Shown piece by piece: positions 9,005-16,821 of a DNA stretch of 44,861 nucleotides. The stretch comes from an uncultured Alphaproteobacteria bacterium (lineage in GTDB: Bacteria; Pseudomonadota; Alphaproteobacteria; RF32; CAG-239): the NCBI GenBank assembly GCA_947167235.1, contig CAMVHF010000005.1:1-44861 (forward strand), in the 5' to 3' direction. Position 1 is the first letter of the stretch. Every line of letters starts with the position of its first letter. The notes beneath the pieces were generated by a model. It had not been told where the DNA came from. It did not search any database and was given only the letters and a program-made list of their open reading frames with translations. A program made the position numbers and the translations under genes.

Positions 9005-10180
9005 ATGAAAAATTTTTTTGCAGTTGCGGTGTGTGCGGCTCTGGTTTCGATTTTTACCGCATTAAAGGCTGAAGCAAAGTGGACCGCCGATGATGCCGAT
9101 ATTAAATTGGCTGTATCGTTATTGAAAAATGAGGCTCAATTTAAGCAAAGCAATTTTATTATCTCGCCGATATCGGTTTATACGGCAGCGACCATATTGG
9201 CAAACGGCAGTGATAATCAGAGTTTGGAAGAATTGCGGGAGTACCTTTTAACCGATTCGGTCTATGTACCGCTGACGGACATAACGGATATTCTTAAAAA
9301 TTCGCAACAGGCATTTTCAGATAAAGTTGTTTTAAATAATTCGTTGTGGGGCAATAATTTTAATGCCGAATTTGAAAGTATTGCCGGTAATTTTGCTGCT
9401 GTTAAAGCATTACCGTTGAAAACGGATAACATTAATAAATGGCTGAGTGTCAATACCAAAGGCGAAATTTCCGGTTTGGTCAAATCAGATTGGGTTGATA
9501 AAGGCGATATATATTATTTCGGTATAGCCGCGCTTAAGGATAAATGGGAACAACAATTTGATTGGCGCAAAACCAAAAGTCGCGACTTTTATTCGTTCGG
9601 AAAAAATAAACCGGTAAAAGTCAATACAATGTATGCCCGTCGTTTTGCCGATTATTATGAAGATGAAAAAATGCAGGCTGTTCGTTTATGGTTTACAAGC
9701 GGCGATTTTATTGAAATCTTTTTGCCGCGCCGGACAGTTCGCTTTAAAAAGTTCATACAGGATTTGAATAGCGATGATTTGAAAATCGACTATAAAAAGG
9801 CAGATGTCAAAGTTTATATTCCGCGCTTGGAACTCAAAAGCCAAATTTATGATTTGCGGGATATATTTGCCAAATATCATATCAAAAAGATTTTTGAACC
9901 GCAAAATCAGGATTTTGATAAACTAAGCAATGAACCGCATACATTAAAAGAAATATTTCATATTGTCAGCTTGCGTCTTGATGAAACCGGTTCGGAAGCT
10001 TTGCCTGTACCGTATGATGATGAAGATGAAACCAAAGACCAAGTTTTCGGAGAATTACCGCCGAAAGTATTTAACGCCGACCGACCGTTTATTTTTATGG
10101 TCAACAGGGGGTTGCTGATCGGTTCATATACGCAAGGCGAAGCTATTGAACGTCTGATGGTAGAAGAAGATGAATGGTAG
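9005..10180 (+). CDS. Secreted serpin-family protein
   Basis: The product is 391 residues from ATG 9005, which begins a good signal peptide (MKNFFAVAVCAALVSIF..., cut near AEA|KW at 24). An upstream TTG start would bury this signal. Serpin landmarks run in order: NFIISPISVYTAATILANGS (about 50-69), INKWLSVNTKGEISGLV (143-159), the breach-like segment FGIAALKDKWEQQF (172-185), DVKVYIPRLELKS (267-279), HIVSLRLDETGSEA (319-332, entry of the reactive-centre loop) and FNADRPFIFMVNRG (356-369). Serpins inhibit serine or cysteine proteases by a suicide conformational change. Here the hinge is followed by LPVPYDDEDE, which has prolines and acids where inhibitors have small residues, and the loop looks about seven residues longer than in alpha-1-antitrypsin. 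Inhibition is therefore uncertain. The gene sits between rsfS and rlmH. Confidence 0.88.
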   Translation: MKNFFAVAVCAALVSIFTALKAEAKWTADDADIKLAVSLLKNEAQFKQSNFIISPISVYTAATILANGSDNQSLEELREYLLTDSVYVPLTDITDILKNSQQAFSDKVVLNNSLWGNNFNAEFESIAGNFAAVKALPLKTDNINKWLSVNTKGEISGLVKSDWVDKGDIYYFGIAALKDKWEQQFDWRKTKSRDFYSFGKNKPVKVNTMYARRFADYYEDEKMQAVRLWFTSGDFIEIFLPRRTVRFKKFIQDLNSDDLKIDYKKADVKVYIPRLELKSQIYDLRDIFAKYHIKKIFEPQNQDFDKLSNEPHTLKEIFHIVSLRLDETGSEALPVPYDDEDETKDQVFGELPPKVFNADRPFIFMVNRGLLIGSYTQGEAIERLMVEEDEW

Positions 10181-10190
10181 GCAATAGAGT

Positions 10191-10631
10191 ATGAAAGTTA
10201 CGATTTTAGCCATAGGTAAATGTAAAGCCGGTTCGCCGGAAGCGCAGATTATTGCCGAATATGTGAAACGTTCGGGGTGGAATTTTGTGATTAAAGAAAA
10301 GGACAATTCCAATCAGGAAGATGAGGCAAAGTTTTTGCAAAGTTCGATTCCGAGAGGCGCAAAAGTTATCGTGTTGGACGAGCGCGGTGTTAATATTTCC
10401 AGTCCGGATTTGGCCGCTAAAGTCGAACAGTGGATGTTAGACGGTTGCTCGGAATTGTGCTTTTTAATCGGAGGTGCCGACGGACATTTACAGTCAACGC
10501 GCGATAAAGCCGATTTGATTTTATCGTTCGGAAAATTGACATTGCCGCACATGTTGATGCGTGCCGTATTGGCCGAACAGATATATCGAATTCAAACCAT
10601 TATTAATCATCATCCGTATCATCGGGTATAA
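10191..10631 (+). CDS. rlmH: 23S rRNA pseudouridine-1915 N3-methyltransferase RlmH
   Basis: The product has 146 residues and is a SPOUT-fold enzyme. The SAM-binding knot signatures are clear: FLIGGADG (about residues 91-98) and LSFGKLTLPHMLMRAVLAEQ, and the C-terminus is NHHPYHR. RlmH methylates pseudouridine 1915 in helix 69 of 23S rRNA in assembled ribosomes. It starts 10 bases after the serpin stop, so the serpin is probably transcribed within this ribosome-maturation operon. The deaminase follows after 15 bases. Confidence 0.95.
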   Translation: MKVTILAIGKCKAGSPEAQIIAEYVKRSGWNFVIKEKDNSNQEDEAKFLQSSIPRGAKVIVLDERGVNISSPDLAAKVEQWMLDGCSELCFLIGGADGHLQSTRDKADLILSFGKLTLPHMLMRAVLAEQIYRIQTIINHHPYHRV

Positions 10632-10646
10632 AAAGGGAAACTCAAT

Positions 10647-11192
10647 ATGTGTGAAAATGAAGGCATCGTTGCCAACGAAGAAATCAATCAGGAAAAATTA
10701 CAAAAGGCTGAGCGGATCATTAAGCAATTACAGCAAGAATTACCGAGCTGGATCGAAAAGGGTTCCGGCCCGTTTTTAGCGGCGATATATGATGAAAACG
10801 ATAATCTGATAGCCAAACAGGCAAACAGCGTCATCAATGAAGTGTGCAGCCATAATCATGCCGAGATGAATACGATTAAAGCTGCCGAGAAAGCCTTGAA
10901 TACTTATGATTTATCGGCACATAATTTACGCCTGTATGTCACGGCTGAGCCGTGCATGATGTGCTTGGGCGGCATTATGTGGTCGGGTATTAAAGAAGTT
11001 TATTACGGTGTTCCGTCAAAACGTGTGGAAGAAATAACCGGTTTTGATGAAGGCTTTAAGCCTGATTGGTTAAATGAATTTAAGAAGCGCGGGATAATCG
11101 CCTACGGCAATATTGAACAAAAACTCGGCGAAGAAGTTCTGCAAAATTATGTAACAGCCGGCAATACGGTTTATCAGCCGGAAAGAAAATAG
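10647..11192 (+). CDS. Nucleoside/guanine deaminase-like zinc enzyme
   Basis: The product has 181 residues of the cytidine/deoxycytidylate deaminase superfamily. The zinc site is H71-A-E73 (SHNHAEMNT) with E73 as proton shuttle, plus C103 and C106 in EPCMMCLGG. A helical N-terminal extension of about 40 residues precedes the core opening GPFLAAIYDENDNLI. The C-terminal part (GFDEGFKPDWLNEF) resembles the guanine or general nucleoside deaminase branch more than tRNA-specific TadA, but the substrate cannot be assigned by eye. The ATG has aaaggga upstream. It is last in the run from obgE and is convergent with recX, 1 base between the two stops. Confidence 0.78.
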   Translation: MCENEGIVANEEINQEKLQKAERIIKQLQQELPSWIEKGSGPFLAAIYDENDNLIAKQANSVINEVCSHNHAEMNTIKAAEKALNTYDLSAHNLRLYVTAEPCMMCLGGIMWSGIKEVYYGVPSKRVEEITGFDEGFKPDWLNEFKKRGIIAYGNIEQKLGEEVLQNYVTAGNTVYQPERK

Positions 11193-11193
11193 G

Positions 11194-11769
11194 TCAGAGC
11201 GGCAATTCGTCAGAAGAATAATCTAAAACTTCGCAGACGGTATCATAATCAAAGCCCGCACGCACCAAAGTTCCCATATCTTTTTGCTTAAATTCGCGGC
11301 GCTGTTCTTGCGGTCGATACGGACCGATTCTTTTGCGCTTAGCAAGTTTTAAAGCCATTTCCAACGGATTATATTCCTGCTCGGATAATATGGCGGATAT
11401 TTTATGATCATCAATACCTTTTTCGCGCAATTTTTGCTGAATATAGCGCGCCGGTTTGCCGGCATTTAAATAAGAGTGTATTTTGACTTCGGCAAAACGA
11501 TTATCATCAAGATAATGCAAACGTTCAAATTCGGCCAATACGTCTTCCACCCACTGATAAGCTTCGGTTTTATTGAAGTCGGGATTTTCACGCGCATAAG
11601 CATTAACGCGTCTTTGCAAAACACTGCGCAGATTCTCAACCGACGATTCAAAACGTTTCAGATAAAACAGCCCGATATTTTTTAAGCGCTGCGGGGTGAT
11701 TTTTTTCTGAGGTTTGCGTTTATATGCTGTCGTTTGCAACGGATTCTCATCGTTATTAATGTTTTGCAC
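11194..11769 (-). CDS. recX: Regulatory protein RecX
   Basis: The product is 191 residues from a GTG start with GGGA about 8 bases upstream. It is a RecX family protein made of repeated three-helix units: LKNIGLFYLKRFESS, then WVEDVLAEFERLHYLDDNRFAE (a core RecX motif) and PARYIQQKLREKGI. RecX binds RecA filaments and modulates recombination and SOS. recA is not in the window. The basic N-terminus (TAYKRKPQKKITPQRLK) is typical. The gene is divergent from hslO with a 63-base gap that must hold both promoters. Confidence 0.85.
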   Translation of the reverse strand: MQNINNDENPLQTTAYKRKPQKKITPQRLKNIGLFYLKRFESSVENLRSVLQRRVNAYARENPDFNKTEAYQWVEDVLAEFERLHYLDDNRFAEVKIHSYLNAGKPARYIQQKLREKGIDDHKISAILSEQEYNPLEMALKLAKRKRIGPYRPQEQRREFKQKDMGTLVRAGFDYDTVCEVLDYSSDELPL

Positions 11770-11832
11770 TTGAAAATTCCCTTTTTATAAACTAAATTCA
11801 CTGTAATTTTAGAATAAAGAGGTTTTTAAATT

Positions 11833-12735
11833 ATGAACGATAAGTGTATTTCTTTTAATTTGGATAACAACGCCTTTCGCGGTCGAGTAGTGCGTATGGA
11901 TAATGTTTTAAAAGAGGTTTTTGCCAACTGGGTGTATCCGGATAACATCGCCGCTGCGGTGGCCGAAAATACGGCTTTAGGTGTGCTGTTGGCCAGCCTG
12001 ATGAAATTTGACGGTTTATTTACTTTACAAATACAAGGTGACGGACCGTTGTCGGTTTTGGTAACCGATGTCACATCGGCGGGTAAAGTTCGTTCATGCG
12101 CCAAATATGATGCGCAAAAAATCGAGGCAGCCCAAGCCTTACGCAAAACCGAAGGCGAAATCGAGCCGACACCGCATTGGCTCGGTCACGGCAACTTGAT
12201 TTTTACGATTGATCAAGGCAAAAAAACAGACCTCTATCAAGGCGTTGTTGATTTACAAGGTAAAAATCTGGCGGAATGTGCTTTGCGCTATTTTAAATAT
12301 TCCGAGCAAATCGATACGCATTTGCAATTATATGTTCAAAAAACGGATGACGGTTGGAAATCGGCCGGTATCCTGATTCAAAAAATGCCGACCATCGGCG
12401 GTAAGGAAAATGAGGTTGCCAAAGAAAATCAAGCTGAATTGTGGAACGAAGATAAAATTTTAACCGACAGTTTAAAGCCGGAAGAAATTTTTGATGCCGA
12501 TTTGCCGCTTGAAGATGTTTTATTCCGCTTATTCCATGAGCATCAGGTCCGTGTGGTTAAAGAAAACGAATATAGTTTCGGATGTCGCTGCAGTCGTGAA
12601 AAACTCTTGAATACCTTAAGTGCGATGAAAGAAGATGATATCAACCACATGGTCGAAAACGGTAAGATTACGGCGACCTGTAATTTCTGCGGTCAGACTT
12701 ACGTTTTTGATAAAAGCGAATTGTTAAAAAATTGA
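11833..12735 (+). CDS. hslO: Redox-regulated chaperone Hsp33
   Basis: The product has 300 residues. The C-terminal zinc and redox switch is complete: C251 and C253 in FGCRCSRE, C283 and C286 in ATCNFCGQ. Upstream are the family segments TALGVLLASLMKFDGLFTLQIQ and LVTDVTSAGKVRS. Hsp33 is a cytoplasmic holdase that becomes active when oxidants oxidise the four cysteines and release zinc, which fits with the rubrerythrin as oxidant defence in an anaerobe. The ribosome binding site (agagg) is rather far from the ATG. No T-rich terminator follows; a strong hairpin at 12767 belongs to the next gene's leader. Confidence 0.93.
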   Translation: MNDKCISFNLDNNAFRGRVVRMDNVLKEVFANWVYPDNIAAAVAENTALGVLLASLMKFDGLFTLQIQGDGPLSVLVTDVTSAGKVRSCAKYDAQKIEAAQALRKTEGEIEPTPHWLGHGNLIFTIDQGKKTDLYQGVVDLQGKNLAECALRYFKYSEQIDTHLQLYVQKTDDGWKSAGILIQKMPTIGGKENEVAKENQAELWNEDKILTDSLKPEEIFDADLPLEDVLFRLFHEHQVRVVKENEYSFGCRCSREKLLNTLSAMKEDDINHMVENGKITATCNFCGQTYVFDKSELLKN

Positions 12736-12766
12736 TATTAAATATATCTTAATCATTCTCGTGTAC

Positions 12767-12800
12767 ATTTTACCCCAAGAGTTAACTTTTGGGGTAAAAT
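12767..12800 (+). promoter_or_regulatory. Long hairpin covering the ribosome binding site of the lipoprotein gene
   Basis: ATTTTACCCCAAGAG (12767-12781) pairs with 12786-12800 around the tetraloop TTAA, giving about 15 pairs with one G-T. The only Shine-Dalgarno-like stretch (ggggt, 12791-12795) lies in the right arm, and the ATG follows two bases later. There is no T-run, so it is unlikely to be a terminator. Confidence 0.6.
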
Positions 12801-12802
12801 CT

Positions 12803-13411
12803 ATGAAAAGTTTAGTAAAAATATTTTCAGCCGTTTTGTTTTTAGCCGGCTTGAGCGCCTGTTCATCAATGAATAATAATCAGGCAGCACCGGAACGTTA
12901 CAGTGATCTGCATTTTGACAATAAAAGACCGATTGAATTATTGGTTAAAAAGGTTGAAGTTAAGTCCGAGTTTTCACCGTCTTTTACCAGACCGAATGTT
13001 GAACATTTGTTCCCTGTTTCAATTGAAAAAACAGCTAAAACATGGGCAACCGAGCGCCTGGAAGCCGCAGATTATGCCTCAAACCGTACGGCAGAATTCG
13101 TGATTTTGGATGCCAGCGTTACCGAACAGGAAGAAAAGGCAGAGCAGCTTTTGTTGAAAGATCGCTTAAAATATCATGCTAACTTGAAAGTTATGCTTCG
13201 TGTGATTGATAACAAAGCTTCAGCTCAAACAACCGTTGAAGCCTATCGTGAATTGACCATGCCGATTGATACCAGTATTGAAGATAAAGAAAAACACTGG
13301 AACGAAATGGTTGTTAAGTTGTTCCAATCCTTTGATGAACACATGGAAAAGAATACTTATAAATATTTGAATATGTATGTTAAGGATAATAAATCGATAA
13401 CAACATTCTAA
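12803..13411 (+). CDS. Predicted lipoprotein, unknown function
   Basis: The product is 202 residues from ATG 12803. A lipoprotein signal peptide is clear: MKSLVKIF, a hydrophobic core and the lipobox LSAC with the lipidated cysteine near residue 19, followed by SSMNNN. The rest is a charged periplasmic domain with KKVEVKSEFSPSF, a helical middle and a C-terminal helix ending KYLNMYVKDNK. No family is recognised. An in-frame GTG at 12761 would hide the signal and put the hairpin inside the coding region, so 12803 is the better start. The gene has its own terminator at 13415. Confidence 0.75.
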   Translation: MKSLVKIFSAVLFLAGLSACSSMNNNQAAPERYSDLHFDNKRPIELLVKKVEVKSEFSPSFTRPNVEHLFPVSIEKTAKTWATERLEAADYASNRTAEFVILDASVTEQEEKAEQLLLKDRLKYHANLKVMLRVIDNKASAQTTVEAYRELTMPIDTSIEDKEKHWNEMVVKLFQSFDEHMEKNTYKYLNMYVKDNKSITTF

Positions 13412-13414
13412 ATT

Positions 13415-13446
13415 AAAAAAAACTCCGGAATTCCGGAGTTTTTTTA
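13415..13446. terminator. Bidirectional terminator
   Basis: The perfect palindrome aactccggaattccggagtt (13421-13440) has an A-run on its left and a T-run on its right. It serves both the lipoprotein gene (+) and the convergent apaG-like gene (-), whose stop codon lies in the T-run. Confidence 0.85.
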
Positions 13447-13866
13447 ATGTACCTGATTATCGGTAATCGCTGAGTTTTTATTCAAAGAACTTAATTGGAT
13501 AAGCGGCAGTTTGATTTTGAATTCCGAACCGTCATCGGTAGCTGCAATACACGAACCGTATAAAACGGCGGCTTTCCCTTCGATAAAAGCGGTATCTTCA
13601 AATTCAAAAACTTCTCCCGGTTCCAAATCCGGTAATTCACCGTTAAAACCGAAAGACAGATCGTATTGGCGGATTCCTTTATCATTTGTAAAACAAAAAT
13701 CTTTTTGCAACAAACGGATTCGCTGATCCGAATTATTTTCAATGCGCAAGCAATATCCCCACAAAGCATGGTTATCATCGGTATCATCAAGCTTTTCTTG
13801 AAAAGCCGATACCATAATATCACCTGTTTGTGCGGTTGCATAATCAAAATTTTCGAATTCAAGCAT
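13444..13866 (-). CDS. apaG: ApaG-like (DUF525) protein
   Basis: The product has 140 residues. The fibronectin-like ApaG domain is visible as LWGYCLRIENNSDQRIRLLQKDF (split here as LWGYCLRIENNS and QRIRLLQKDF), then TNDKGIRQYDLSFGFNGELPDLEPGE, that is, the typical N-G-E-x-P-x-L-x-P-G-E turn in GELPDLEPGEVFEFED, then a GSC-containing strand. Function is unsettled in bacteria; the fold is thought to mediate protein-protein contacts. The C-terminal 20 residues (LSSLNKNSAITDNQVH) extend beyond the usual domain. The start has aaagga upstream, partly inside a small hairpin. Some family motifs are degraded, so the assignment is moderately sure. Confidence 0.68.
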   Translation of the reverse strand: MLEFENFDYATAQTGDIMVSAFQEKLDDTDDNHALWGYCLRIENNSDQRIRLLQKDFCFTNDKGIRQYDLSFGFNGELPDLEPGEVFEFEDTAFIEGKAAVLYGSCIAATDDGSEFKIKLPLIQLSSLNKNSAITDNQVH

Positions 13867-13871
13867 AACTA

Positions 13872-13897
13872 AATCCTTTTCATTTTTGTTAAGGATT
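13872..13897 (-). promoter_or_regulatory. Short hairpin pairing the apaG-like ribosome binding site
   Basis: On the minus strand AATCCTT and AAGGATT pair over seven bases with a 12-base AT-rich loop. The right arm contains the AAGGA ribosome binding site located 5 bases before the apaG-like ATG. Confidence 0.35.
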
Positions 13898-13961
13898 CAT
13901 TAACTATTAAAAAAGTTCAAGCAGATTCTGAAGTTATGCCAAGATTTATGCACAGGATAAA

Positions 13962-15122
13962 TTATTCTCTGCCACCCGAAATTCTTTCGCGAGTAAATTC
14001 CGGTTCAACGGCATAGTTTCTGCGGCGCATGAATGTGGCCAAGATTTCCTGATTTTTTTGGTGGTTGCCGTTTGCCTCATTATCAACCAGAGCTTTAATC
14101 ATATACATTGCTTGATTATAGCTTGCCGGATGCAGTTTCGGGAAGAAGTCTGAAACGTCGGTAGATAAGGTATCTGAGCGGCAGGAATACGGATAAGGAC
14201 TGTTTTCTTCCTGTCTCAGGTGCCCGTCATAGCGTCTGGACATAATATCAAATTTGCGAAAATCCGTCATTTCAGAAAAATACGCACCATCACGACTTTG
14301 TCGATCAATCTTTTGTCGGTTGTCATTGTATTTGTTCAACATCTGGTTAGGAATTCTTGCAAGTTTATAGCATGTGTCGGTTAACAACGGTAATACACTA
14401 AAGGATTTCATTTTACCGTTAACGTTAACATATTGTGTCATGATGGCAGCTTTGCACCGCATATACGTTTCATATCCTTCTTGAGGTGTAACATCGGGAT
14501 CATAGTTTTTAAGCGCCTGAGTGAAAAATTGATTATGGTAACCGGAATTTTCGGTCTGTCCTTCCAAATAACGTTGTGCAGCCTGATTCGTTACACGCGT
14601 AATATCGGATAACCCTATAGAATCTTCGGATGAAAGAAGTGCAATACTTGCGGCTACATGAGAAGCGGTTTCCTTCCACATTTCCAATTCGTAGGCTTGT
14701 TCGAAGGTAATGCCTTTATATTCCGGGCGCGAGCGCAAATATTTCATTTTTTCACTTTGGATAAAGTGTAAGGCTTCGTGGATTAACCTGCCGTGCATAT
14801 TTTGATGAAATGCCTGCGGATTTCGGCGCAGATAATAGAGCGTAATAGCCTCCTTAAACTCTGCTCTGGTACTGAATTTGCCGGAATATTGTATTGAGTC
14901 TATTGTGTAGTTGATCATTACCGGATAAGAAATGTTGTCATTGGTTACCGTATAATTTATTGGTTTACGGCTATCCCACAAATTATAACCTTTGGCTTTT
15001 TTAGTCAGTTGCGCTATTTTCTGCTTAGAACTGCCGGTTAATGTATTTTGTGCCGGAGTATTGGCAGAGAAAGGTATCAGCAACGCCAGAGCAACGGTTT
15101 TAATGTAATGGGGCATTTTCAT
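13962..15122 (-). CDS. Secreted HExxH protein (putative zinc metallopeptidase), second copy
   Basis: The product has 386 residues with a signal peptide (MKMPHYIKTVALALLIPFSA, cut around 20-25). Residues 115-119 read HEALH within LIHEALHFIQ, the HExxH zinc-peptidase signature. About 26 to 40 residues later comes a conserved acidic helix ELEMWKETASH (145-155), whose glutamates could supply the third ligand as in gluzincins. Other shared blocks with the neighbouring paralogue are YNLWDSRKP (46-54), PEYKGITFEQAYE and KAAIMTQY. I do not recognise the family. The gene is 17 bases downstream of its paralogue, with a good aaagga site, so the pair forms one operon. Secreted proteolysis is inferred only from the motif and signal peptide. 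Confidence 0.7.
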   Translation of the reverse strand: MKMPHYIKTVALALLIPFSANTPAQNTLTGSSKQKIAQLTKKAKGYNLWDSRKPINYTVTNDNISYPVMINYTIDSIQYSGKFSTRAEFKEAITLYYLRRNPQAFHQNMHGRLIHEALHFIQSEKMKYLRSRPEYKGITFEQAYELEMWKETASHVAASIALLSSEDSIGLSDITRVTNQAAQRYLEGQTENSGYHNQFFTQALKNYDPDVTPQEGYETYMRCKAAIMTQYVNVNGKMKSFSVLPLLTDTCYKLARIPNQMLNKYNDNRQKIDRQSRDGAYFSEMTDFRKFDIMSRRYDGHLRQEENSPYPYSCRSDTLSTDVSDFFPKLHPASYNQAMYMIKALVDNEANGNHQKNQEILATFMRRRNYAVEPEFTRERISGGRE

Positions 15123-15139
15123 TTCTTTATCCTTTCAAA

Positions 15140-16300
15140 TTATTCCCTTATATTGTTTGGCAGTGTTTTTGTATTTAACATACTTGTATCTTTTGTTTCA
15201 ATAATTTTTTTAAGCATAATCTGATTTTCATCATGTTTTCCCGCAGTTTCATTTTGAGCCATTTTATTAATAAGCGCTTGAGTCTGCTCATATTGCTGTG
15301 CACTCATATGCGGGAAATATGCGGAGACATCCATTGAAAGATTGGATGAACGACTGCTTTTGGAAAACAAGTCATCTTTTTCCCATTTGCTGATATGCAT
15401 ACGATATCTTTTAGCCATGATTTTTAACTTTTGTCCGTCACTGATATCGCCCCCTTTATAATATCCGCTGCGGCGTAATTCATTAATACCTTCTTTTTCA
15501 TCGGCATATTTTTTCATAGCGCTGTCCTGAGGTTTAATCAGGTCAAAGTTCGCATCTGTCAGTAAAGGGAGCAGATTGATAGATTTAACTTCGCCATTGA
15601 CGACAATATACTGTGACATTATGGCGGCTTTTATTTTCATAAACGAATCTTTTCCGGATTCTTCGGTTGCATCCGGATTAAAATGATTGCAAGCCGTATT
15701 GTAAAACTGATCCAAATAGACCTCTCTGGCTTCCATATTGAGAAAACGCTGAGTTTCTTTATTTGTGATCCGTGCAATATCAATAATATCAAGGGATTTG
15801 CCTTTTGCCAATTCATCAGCTAATTTATCACCGATGTGAGAAGCAATTTCGCGGCACATTTCTATTTCGTATGCCTGACGAAAGGTTAGTCCTTTATATT
15901 CAGGTTGTTTTTCAAGATAAGCAACTTTTGCGGCTTGAATAAAATGCAATCCTTCGTGGACAATTGTACTTGGTATATTTTGATTATCTAATTCCGGGTA
16001 TTCTCGAACATAATTAAGGACAATACCTTCTTGATAGTAGGCTTCCGGCATTTTATCGTAGGCATACATAAGTGAATCGACGGTATAATTCATTTTAATC
16101 GGATATTTAAGAAAATCTTTGGTTGCATCATAATCCGTCGGTTTGCGATTATCCCATAAATTGTATTTACCGGCTGCTTTTGTCAAAGATGCCATTTGAG
16201 CTTTTGTATTGTTGGCAGAGGCCTTTTTCTGAGCATGGGCCGAAAACGGAATAAGCATGGCAATTGCAGTTGCCTTCAGATATTGAGTAAACTTAGACAT
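15140..16300 (-). CDS. Secreted HExxH protein (putative zinc metallopeptidase), first copy
   Basis: The product has 386 residues, the same length as the gene behind it, and is collinear with it for at least the first 160 residues: HEGLH sits at exactly 115-119 in IVHEGLHFIQ. The signal peptide is MSKFTQYLKATAIAMLIPFS, with a probable cut at AHA|Q (23). Shared blocks include YNLWDNRKP (46-54), PEYKGLTFRQAYEIEM and EIASH (151-155), and further on KAAIMSQYIVVNGE, LPLLTD, and the C-terminal pattern S-x-x-L-S-x-D-V-S-x-[FY]-F-P. Conservation is concentrated around the putative metal site, as expected for an enzyme. The gene has its own strong promoter (16336-16364). Paralogues this different in sequence but equal in length suggest an old duplication under selection. 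Confidence 0.7.
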   Translation of the reverse strand: MSKFTQYLKATAIAMLIPFSAHAQKKASANNTKAQMASLTKAAGKYNLWDNRKPTDYDATKDFLKYPIKMNYTVDSLMYAYDKMPEAYYQEGIVLNYVREYPELDNQNIPSTIVHEGLHFIQAAKVAYLEKQPEYKGLTFRQAYEIEMCREIASHIGDKLADELAKGKSLDIIDIARITNKETQRFLNMEAREVYLDQFYNTACNHFNPDATEESGKDSFMKIKAAIMSQYIVVNGEVKSINLLPLLTDANFDLIKPQDSAMKKYADEKEGINELRRSGYYKGGDISDGQKLKIMAKRYRMHISKWEKDDLFSKSSRSSNLSMDVSAYFPHMSAQQYEQTQALINKMAQNETAGKHDENQIMLKKIIETKDTSMLNTKTLPNNIRE

Positions 16301-16335
16301 AGCCGTCCCTTCCGCAAATTGTTACATCTGCAACC

Positions 16336-16364
16336 AGTATATCGAAAAAATATTTTTTTGTCAA
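16336..16364 (-). promoter_or_regulatory. Promoter of the HExxH protein pair
   Basis: On the minus strand a consensus TTGACA (16359-16364) and TATACT (16336-16341) are 17 bases apart, followed by a leader of about 30 bases. The -35 lies just after the stop of the upstream cupin gene. Confidence 0.6.
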
Positions 16365-16367
16365 GAT

Positions 16368-16730
16368 TTAAGCGCGACCGTATTTATCTTCAAAACGCAC
16401 AATATCATTTTCATCAAGATTTTCGCCGACCTGCACTTCAATAAAAGCCATCGGCTCATCTGATGTATTTTGGATTCGGTGCTTGGTTTCAATCGGAATA
16501 AAAACGGATTCGCCGGCATTTTTTGTAAGAATATTTTCGCCCAAAGTAACGGTGGCTTTACCGTTGACAATGATCCAATGTTCGGCTCTGAAGTGGTGAA
16601 GTTGTAACGACAAAATCCCGCCCGGATTAACAACAATGTGTTTAACGCAAAATCCGTTGCCGCAATCAATGACTTCCCAAGTGCCCCAAGGGCGATTATC
16701 TTTTTGCCCGCGAGCGTAATTATTTGCCAT
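16368..16730 (-). CDS. Stand-alone mannose-6-phosphate isomerase type II cupin
   Basis: The product has 120 residues and is a single cupin domain matching the C-terminal isomerase half of bifunctional ManC/AlgA enzymes. It shows RPWGTWEV, then VNPGGILSLQLHHFRAEHW with metal ligands Q43, H45 and E50, then FIPIETKHRI with H84, and ends IVRFEDKYGR. It probably interconverts fructose-6-phosphate and mannose-6-phosphate for GDP-mannose or glycan synthesis. The nucleotidyltransferase half is absent, but single-domain forms are known. The start has an ideal AAGGAGAG site. Its neighbours give no pathway hint. Confidence 0.82.
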   Translation of the reverse strand: MANNYARGQKDNRPWGTWEVIDCGNGFCVKHIVVNPGGILSLQLHHFRAEHWIIVNGKATVTLGENILTKNAGESVFIPIETKHRIQNTSDEPMAFIEVQVGENLDENDIVRFEDKYGRA

Positions 16731-16821
16731 TTAACTCTCCTTTTTTTAGTTTACATAATGCAAAAAATAGTATAAACCTGTAAAACAATGTTGCAACAAG
16801 AAATTTTACGGGTGTAAAAAA

